From: Chara braunii
Taxonomy: Eukaryota > Streptophyta > Charophyceae > Charales > Characeae
Reading direction: 5' to 3'
DNA length: 24,742 nucleotides
Assembly: GCA_003427395.1 (NCBI GenBank)
Contig: BFEA01000033.1
Location: 2,284,967 to 2,309,708 of the forward strand
Made by a program: the position numbers and the translations under genes. This document shows positions 19,348 to 24,742 of this stretch, piece by piece (the first letter of the stretch is position 1; each line of letters begins with the position of its first letter). The notes beneath the pieces were generated by a model. The model did not search any database, was not told the origin of the DNA, and saw nothing but the letters and a program-made list of their open reading frames with translations.

Positions 19348-20296
19348 AGTATTCTCGGAGGACCTCGAATTTAGGCCGGTACAATATGGAGTTGACGCCT
19401 GAGTGTTTGAACCCGTGACCTGTGTTTTGGTAGTTGGCTATTGTCTGTCGTAGGTCTGTGTAGTTGTAGGGGTTCGATCTGTAGGTCTGTCGAGTAGAGG
19501 TCATAGCTGCGTAGAGGCCGTAGCTGTAGCGTTTCTGAAAGGTCAAGGTCGTAGCTTCTACAGTGCCGAAAGGCCAAGTTCACAGACTTCCGGAAGGTCC
19601 GGAAGTGGCCTTTCGAGAGTTTCTCACATTTAGTCAGAGGCAAGTGGGCAAGTGGTGAGTCCAACTTCGTTTAGTCAGCGGTACCCAGTCCCAGTCTCAC
19701 TTTGCACAGTCAGCAAGTACCATGAGGGACTGTGTGCATCATGGGCCCAGTGGAAAAGGGCAGACCAACGACTTACAGAAGTATAAATCAAGAGGCAGCG
19801 CCCAGCCATTCATTCATTCGCCGCGTAAGCCATGCGGAAGTGCTGCCACAGCGTCTTGTGCGAGGTGGTCTGCAGGTTGCCCGAAGTCGAAGTGGGCTGA
19901 AGAAAGGCAGAGTGTCCATAGACAGTAGTAGCCGGCGGCCATAACCGCCATAGCTAGTGTTAGGAGTTAGTGTATGTGTACGAGTGCGTGATACAGTGAA
20001 TGTGTGTGGGGTATCCAGGGTGATCCAGAGTTGAGTATGTGCGAACAGTGGTGTTGGACACAGTGACGAGAGTTGGGATGTACAGGCGCTGATGCGCCAT
20101 AGCCTTTTGAAGTGAGTTTGCATCTGAACTGTGTTCTCGACTTCCAGATCTCTGAGCTTTGAGTGGGCGCTTGGCGCCAGACTGAGTTGCCATCTGTTTG
20201 CATGTATGCGAAGTGAAGAAGAAAGCGAGTCTGATTGCAGAGAAGCCAATCATCACAATAAAGAACATAATAGAAACAGAACTACACGTGCTCTGG
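19348..20296 (+). mobile_element. 3' LTR-like end of the plus-strand gypsy, truncated at poly(A)
   Basis: After the integrase stop comes a U3-like region with short repeats (GTAGGTCTGT near 19449 and 19480), a TATA element (TATAAAT, about 19780-19786), an R-like region, and AATAAA (20257-20262) 35 bp before an A23 run. The end expected of an LTR (U5 then CA) is missing. No second copy of this sequence was found upstream of gag. Confidence 0.55.
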
Positions 20297-20319
20297 AAAA
20301 AAAAAAAAAAAAAAAAAAA
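20257..20319 (+). terminator. polyadenylation signal and A23 tract
   Basis: AATAAA at 20257-20262, then A23 at 20297-20319. The spacing (35 bp) is that of a cleaved and polyadenylated mRNA end fixed in DNA. Confidence 0.65.
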
Positions 20320-21345
20320 TCAAAATGCCCCTGACAAAAGGCCAAAAATAACCCAAAATTTCACAACCCACAAATTAGGAGCAGGTCACCTAGGAACTAT
20401 AAAGAATGGTACTCTATCCCTTAAGAACTGGCTAATCATCCCACCCTCAGGCAGCAGCAGCAACCCCCTTAACCCCTTAACAACCTTGATCCCAGCACAG
20501 ACTAACCCTCACCAAGAACCCAGCCCCCTCAATAATCACCTCTTATACCCCAGGCGCCCCCCATCACACACCGCTTCCTCCCACCATTCCTCCAAGAACA
20601 TTCCCATCACCCCTCCGCCACAGCCCCATAAATACCCTCCCCACACCAATTATGCCAGAAGCGCAAGATGCCAGGAAACAGGCGATGAGTCCCCTCCCCA
20701 GCCAGCTCGATCTCTCTCTCCAGCAGTAAGGCCACTCAGGCACCGAAGGGTTTAGGGTTGCACTGAATTTGACAAGGAGGCAAGCCTCAGTCAGTCGGGA
20801 AGGGGCATTACAAGATTCAGGGCCTTAATGTGCACTACAAGAAGTAGAAAACGAGGACCACATCGAGAGGCTGTTCAGTACAATCAACTTCGGATCAGAA
20901 TTAAGTCTTAGAACAAGTCAGCGGGACAAACTTAGATAGGGGCAAGCTTTTAAAAAAAGAGATGGCTAGAGTTTGAGACTTTTGTAAGGATCACAGAGTG
21001 AAGCCTAATAGGTTTCAAGTTCTTAGCGAAGTCCACCCCAGAAGGCAGGACCAGCAGTTCAGGCACGTAAGGAGAATCTGAAAGTCAAGGAGCTGAGAGG
21101 AACAGGCTGGACGGAGCGCGAGTAGACAAGCAGCAGGTATCGAAACAATAGGGAAGTCATATTAGCATCTAAAGAGCAGAAATAGATCAGGCTAACTTAG
21201 GCAGGGATGAGGGGTGGTACATCCTTCCTCTCGGAAGTAATCAATGCCAACCTCCGGGCCTTCCCACCTTAATCTCATTGCAATTCTTTCGACTTGCCGG
21301 TGGAATACGCTCCCCAGAATGGAAAAGGAGCCAGAACCTTAAACC
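20320..21345 (+). mobile_element. LINE-related or non-autonomous segment sharing the LINE 3' tail
   Basis: The left edge is the A23 run. A Pro/Ser/Asn-rich frame of about 145 codons is open from 20320 to 20755 (NAPDKRPKITQNFTTHKL at its start) but resembles nothing I recognise; it may be part of a LINE ORF1 or non-coding. The right end (21291-21345) matches the 3' tail of the 5.4-10.3 kb LINE: GACTTGCCGGTGGAA and ACGCTCCCCAGAAT are exact, with a roughly 13-bp gap between them in the LINE only. There is no RT and no poly(A) after it. It could be an internally deleted LINE or a SINE-like parasite using the LINE tail. Confidence 0.45.
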
Positions 21346-21740
21346 ACCAGTACTTGGCCTAGCTATCGGCCGGATGAATTTGGGCACTCCTGTAGTGGCG
21401 CGGACGTTTCCTAAAATTGTGGCTTGTTAACTGGCACGACTTTAGGAAGTACTCGTGGTTTAAGGTTGGAGTGGATTATTTAAATTTATTTTGCAAGGGA
21501 GCCAATCTCAGGGCCAGGCCCCACTGCTGCTATGTTTGTACTAGCTAGGCATGAATCTGGCAGTTGTTAAGAGCAGGAATGTGCATTCTAAATTTCTGAG
21601 CAATAACATCGTACTAGTGGGGTCAGACTCGTTTGGTGATAAAATGGCAAAGAACTAAGGGTGAATCTGGCCGCTGTTGAAGGCAGGATCATGCATTCGC
21701 AATACACAACATCAGGAAGTACTGGTGGTTTAAGGTTCTG
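21332..21740. repeat. 24-bp perfect inverted repeat
   Basis: 21332-21355 is the exact reverse complement of 21717-21740, and nearly so of 21447-21465 (18 of 19 bp). The left arm is the end of the LINE-like tail, so the right arms may be tail fragments in the opposite orientation. Confidence 0.85.
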
Positions 21741-22014
21741 TTTAAATAAAATAAAAAAAGGGGGGGAGTGGATTATTTTGCAAGGGGGCCAATCTCAGGG
21801 CCAGGCCCCACTGGTGCTATGTTTATGCGAGCTAGGCATGAATCTGGCAGTTGTTAAGAGCAGGAACGTGCATTCTAAATTTCTGAGCAATAGCATTGTA
21901 CTAGTGGGGTCAGACTTGTTTGGTGATGGTGCTGAGGCAGTAAAATGACAAAGAACTAAGGATGAATCTGGCCGCTGTTGAAGGCAGGATCATGCATTTG
22001 CAGCACACAACATC
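21444..22014. repeat. tandem duplication of about 270-300 bp with internal repeats
   Basis: 21444-21713 and 21714-22014 are two copies of one unit with small indels. Each unit also holds two versions of TGAATCTGGCNGYTGTT (starting near 21552, 21662, 21839 and 21963), so duplication happened at two levels. The second copy carries an extra TTTAAATAAAATAAAAAAAGGGG-like stretch near 21742. Short Met-starting frames here are copies of one another and not credible genes. Confidence 0.85.
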
Positions 22015-22193
22015 AACAGGGCCATTGTGTGTCTGCCACTGGTTCCTTCCAACATCACACTGCCCCAGCAGCTCTCCCTTCATGGCAGAACTCTCAGTAT
22101 GGGACATGTGTGAGAATATAGCAATTACTGTGAACCTAGCTGATGATGGCGATGGATTTCTGATCATTCAGGTTGCTACTTGTTCGATTGCAG

Positions 22194-22399
22194 AGCTTTA
22201 TTCCGCCAGAGGAGGTTGGGAAGATAATGAGAAAAGCTCATTGGGATGAGGAGCATGAGCAGTGGGTAATAGAGCATTTAAGTTATGCAGGAAACAACCA
22301 CAAAGTGAAACGACCTGTCTCTGCAGTCGGTCAACGGCGCCCCGTCTCCGACTATGCCAGGATCGCCAGCGCCATGGGAGATCAGAACCCGAGATACAG
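22194..22399 (+). CDS. candidate internal exon, protein not recognised
   Basis: A 206-bp open stretch bounded by good plant-type splice signals: TTCGATTGCAG before 22194 and TACAG/GTGGGT at 22399/22400. It would encode about 68 residues, starting SFIPPEEVGKIMRKAHWDEE, with an acidic/aromatic middle (EHEQWVIEHLSYAG) and a basic, Arg/Pro-containing end (RRPVSDYARIASAMGDQNPR). Codon usage and residue mix look like real protein and unlike the neighbouring repeats. The exon starts in phase 0 and ends after two bases of a codon. I do not recognise the family. Flanking exons were not securely placed; it may be a gene fragment or pseudogene. Confidence 0.4.
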
Positions 22400-22439
22400 G
22401 TGGGTCTCTTCATCCGCTGGACTCTCAGACCCTTTCTCA

Positions 22440-22670
22440 TCAAACCCTTGATCTCACCTACTCCACTTTATCAACCGTCCAATGCATGTCTCTATTCTCT
22501 GCACTGCTTGCCATGGAATAAATACTTGTGCGTGTGTCTATGGCCGACTTGTCTGCCTTGTTTATTTATTTCATCAGGCTTCGGGCTTATCACAGGCCCA
22601 TGCGGGTGGAATCTGTCCCCCTCTCATCCTTGGCAGGCTTTGTGACTTTTCTGCCTCGTTTTTTTTCCTC
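22440..22670. other. intron-like sequence, no feature recognised
   Basis: T/C-rich sequence with no credible frame, directly right of the candidate exon. It would be intron if that exon is real. Confidence 0.4.
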
Positions 22671-22674
22671 CCTC

Positions 22675-22830
22675 CCTTTTTTTTTCCAAAATGTTGACCG
22701 ACCCCAGATTATCCATAATTATTTCATGGCATTCATCTGGGTCCATCAGGATTCGAACTTGGGCCTGGAATTCGACAGTTTATGGGTATACCAACGAAGC
22801 TCGGTGTTTACCTTTTTTCCGGGGACTCAA
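22675..22830 (-). mobile_element. tRNA-derived SINE candidate
   Basis: Read on the minus strand from about 22830: GAGCTTCGTTGG (A-box-like, 22791-22802 on plus), then AGTTCGAATCC (B-box-like, about 22749-22759). GG of the D loop and TTC of the T loop are 35 bases apart, close to a real tRNA. About 60 bp of unrelated body follows, then an A-run on the minus strand (the T-run ending near 22685 on plus). Stems are too degenerate for a working tRNA. Head, body and A-tail in that order are the SINE plan. No clear target duplication was found. Confidence 0.4.
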
Positions 22831-22839
22831 CTCCCCCAT

Positions 22840-23420
22840 GCCTTTCTTGCACCTGCTTTTGGGAATGGACTGTTGTCCTCTGGATGTGCAACGAATGGCA
22901 TCCATAGTCTGAACATCACTGGAGATTCGGGGGGCACCAATAACTGTCATTTACACATGCCAACAGCTCTGCAATACTGCACCATTCTTTGAGCACAGTT
23001 GTAGTTGGAACTGTTCGCATTGATCTATAGGTGTGCTTCAGAACATTGCATAAACATTGCAGTGTCTCTGTCGCTCTCCGGTTGGACCCGATGCATGTAA
23101 GGCCCAGTCCAATCGTGGTTCAGGTTGGAACCGTTAGATCGCAAACACTGCACCAGTTCTGAGGACCAGCCCCCTCCTCTGGTGCTAGGTCTATGCCTCG
23201 AGAGCAGGAGCCTGAGTGAGAAATGGTCAGATGGTGCTTTTCCAAGAACGAGCACAGCTCCAGTGGGACCTGGCGGTCAGAAAAAGAACCATATAGCATT
23301 TGATGCAACGTGATGGATTCATGGTAGAGCAAGGACCAGGGAAGCCTTCACATCATGAGTTTGCTGGCCGGTAGGTTGGTCTGTTTTTCCGAGTACTGTT
23401 TTTTTGACTCGATAGAGTCA
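22840..23420. other. stretch without a recognised gene
   Basis: Open frames are short and overlap on both strands (for example 23125-23313 plus and 23120-23332 minus); none resembles a known protein or has paired splice sites that I would defend. Some of it may be intron between the candidate exons at 22.2 and 23.7 kb. Confidence 0.4.
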
Positions 23421-23425
23421 ATAAG

Positions 23426-23715
23426 TAATATGGGCCCGTTTTCTCCACTTTTTTTCTGTTAAACTTATGCTCCTGGATCCATAATTGCATTTGGGCTGTG
23501 CAATCAAACATCTGGATGCATGTGAAGTTGTTGGGATATGATCCAGATGAGGCAATGACTATCATCAAAGTAATATGGGCCCGTTTTCTCCACTTCTTTT
23601 CTGTTAAACTTATGCTCCTGGATCCGTAATTGCCTTTGGGTTGTGCAATCGAACATCTGGATGCATGTAAAGTTGTTGGGATATGATCCAGATGAGGTAG
23701 TGACTATCATCAAAG
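23426..23715. repeat. 145-bp head-to-tail duplication
   Basis: 23426-23570 and 23571-23715 are exactly adjacent 145-bp units differing at about nine positions. Both begin TAATATGGGCCCG and end ACTATCATCAAAG. The right part of each unit has the same open frame (KLLGYDPDE..TIIK), so the event may have copied part of an exon with its upstream intron. Confidence 0.92.
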
Positions 23716-24041
23716 CTATGTCAACAAATCCAGGTCGCAATGCGTGCAATATCTCAAAGGACTTACTCAGTGACAATGTACCAGAACTCTGTGACCTTCT
23801 CCTTTGCACAACTACAATCACTGTTGCACTCGGCTGTAGCCGCCAATCACCACAATTACACGGTTTCTGCATCCATGTGTGTAGAGGACTGTCCCTCCAT
23901 TCCTGACCGCAGACACCCTGTGCATCCGCACACACACTGTCCATTTTGCGGTCATCGGTGCTACACTGAATACATGGTCTTTTGTGGTGACCGTTCTTCC
24001 TTCATTTTGACCTGCAATCGACATGCCATTTTTCAGCGGTG
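23669..24041 (+). CDS. candidate coding segment(s), unknown protein with Cys/His cluster
   Basis: After the duplication one frame reads LGYDPDEVVTIIKAMSTNPG then NISKDLLSDNVPELCDLLL (to about 23815). A second frame, open until 24041, carries HTHCPFCGHRC..FCG..LTCNRH with spacing C-x2-C-x3-C-x7-C-x9-C-x2-H, which could bind zinc. A splice or frameshift between 23780 and 23860 would be needed to join them. No family is recognised. The minus strand also has an open frame (23818-24219), so coding strand is uncertain. It may be a downstream part of the gene at 22194-22399, a pseudogene, or chance. Confidence 0.28.
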
Positions 24042-24232
24042 AATGGTGGGCATGCTCGATGTCAGCCGTCATGGCAATTTTTGTACTGAGAATGCTCAGC
24101 TCGGTCTTCATGTGTTCATCGACCTCATCCTTGCAATGTATGTCCTCTCTGTCGTCTAGGACAGACTGATTCTTGATCCTTTTCTTACACTCTCCCGTGC
24201 CTTCATCTTCATTCCGCACTCCTTACTTTCCC

Positions 24233-24742
24233 TTTTTTTTTTTTTTTTTAACTTCACGCCCCAGGAAACCTGCTTAACGAGGTGATAAGAGCATCCTCCT
24301 TAACCAGGCCCCAGTATTGAAGACTCCATCTATTTGTGGGGAGCAACACCTGCTGGAAATCGGGTCCAGCGTCCCTGTACAACTCTTTTTTGAAAAAGGG
24401 GAGTGCCTGCCAGCATTGATAGCCCAGGGGATTGACTGAGCAGGCAGAGGGATGCCTCAAGTGTTAGCCCAATCACACCTTATAACCACTGGATGCTCAT
24501 CCCTTGCTATGGTCAAGACGGGGAGGGGGCTGTCACCATGGGCCCGGGGGGCACCGGGACCAATGGCAACACAGCCATCCCCTCTTGCTGAGATGCCGTC
24601 GCCAGCATGACTGGGAGTAATGTTGATGCTTGTGGATGCAAGATGCTGAGATTTTTTGAATGGCACCTGCCGACCCCGGCTACGCCTTGGTGCAACACCA
24701 ACCTTCAGGAGGGGGGAAGAAACGGAAAGAAAAAAGAAAAAA
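24233..24742 (-). mobile_element. possible poly(A)-ended retroposed sequence (minus strand)
   Basis: A T17 run at 24233-24249 would be the poly(A) tail of a minus-strand sequence extending right to the window edge. No coding domain, pol III box or AATAAA is clear, so this rests on the tail alone. The last 28 bp (24715-24742) are an A/G-rich run. Confidence 0.25.

Larger units (their letters stand above)
13791..20319 (+). mobile_element. decayed Ty3/gypsy retrotransposon with poly(A) end
   Basis: Domain order is gag, zinc knuckle, protease, reverse transcriptase, RNase H, integrase, chromodomain-like tail: the Ty3/gypsy order (integrase after RT), with a chromovirus-like end. No 5' LTR or primer site precedes gag, so the left side is truncated. 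The right side has a U3-like region, a TATA element (19780), a presumed R region and AATAAA (20257-20262). It ends in A23 (20297-20319) where the rest of the LTR should be. At least 11 in-frame stops, about six frameshifts, a small deletion in RT and an AT-rich insertion in protease make it long dead. Gag of this element and the minus-strand gag at 4-5 kb are different sequences. Confidence 0.85.

Noticed and set aside
13966-20335. TGCCCCTGAC shared by gag (about 13966) and the sequence after the A23 tail (20326)
   Set aside because: Considered as a target duplication for the polyadenylated gypsy copy, but the gag copy is within the element and flanking bases do not match.
1-24742. CRISPR array, bacterial operon, rRNA gene or intact tRNA gene
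   Set aside because: No regular repeat-spacer pattern, ribosome-binding sites, rRNA sequence or foldable tRNA was seen; the two direct-repeat loci are duplications.

Overview
This is a eukaryotic, repeat-dominated window with no bacterial-style operons. It most resembles intergenic DNA of a streptophyte (land plant or charophyte alga such as Chara). The signs are a plant-type initiator-Met primer-binding site (11 of 12 bases), chromodomain-like Ty3/gypsy elements, an APE/RT/zf-RVT LINE and a plant telobox. The genus is inference; no single-copy gene here fixes it.

Layout. 1-360: a 60-bp repeat at 91-bp spacing, then a purine-rich tract. 360-1620: no gene seen. About 1625-3960: plus-strand LTR-like sequence with a 50-bp U3 repeat, a hairpin, a TATA box and a GA-rich leader. 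About 3965-5080: a minus-strand Ty3/gypsy gag remnant broken by frameshifts and a 76-bp insert with 9-bp target duplication. 5358-10321: a 5'-truncated LINE with poly(A) tail, bounded by a perfect 15-bp target-site duplication (5343-5357, 10323-10337). 10560-11230: an array of TGCCACRTCAGCAA-like motifs. About 11230-12290: a second plus-strand LTR-like segment. 12387-13460: a minus-strand LTR with adjacent primer-binding site, probably the 5' LTR of the element whose gag lies at 4-5 kb, the two now separated by the LINE and other insertions. 13800-20319: a long decayed plus-strand Ty3/gypsy element (gag, protease, RT, RNase H, integrase, chromodomain-like tail, 3' LTR-like end) that stops in an AATAAA signal and A23 rather than a complete LTR. 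20320-21345: a segment ending in the same 3' tail as the LINE. 21332-22015: nested inverted and tandem repeats. 22194-22399: the best candidate host exon. 22675-22830: a tRNA-like SINE candidate. 23426-23715: a 145-bp tandem duplication running into a possible exon with a Cys/His cluster. 24233-24742: a poly(A)-ended minus-strand sequence.

None of the mobile elements looks autonomous. The LINE ORF2 is nearly intact (one frameshift and two stops), which fits its perfect target duplication. The plus-strand gypsy element has at least 11 in-frame stops and about six frameshifts. Inferred order: minus-strand gypsy first, then the LINE and small insertions into it. The plus-strand gypsy, heavily decayed, cannot be ordered with certainty.
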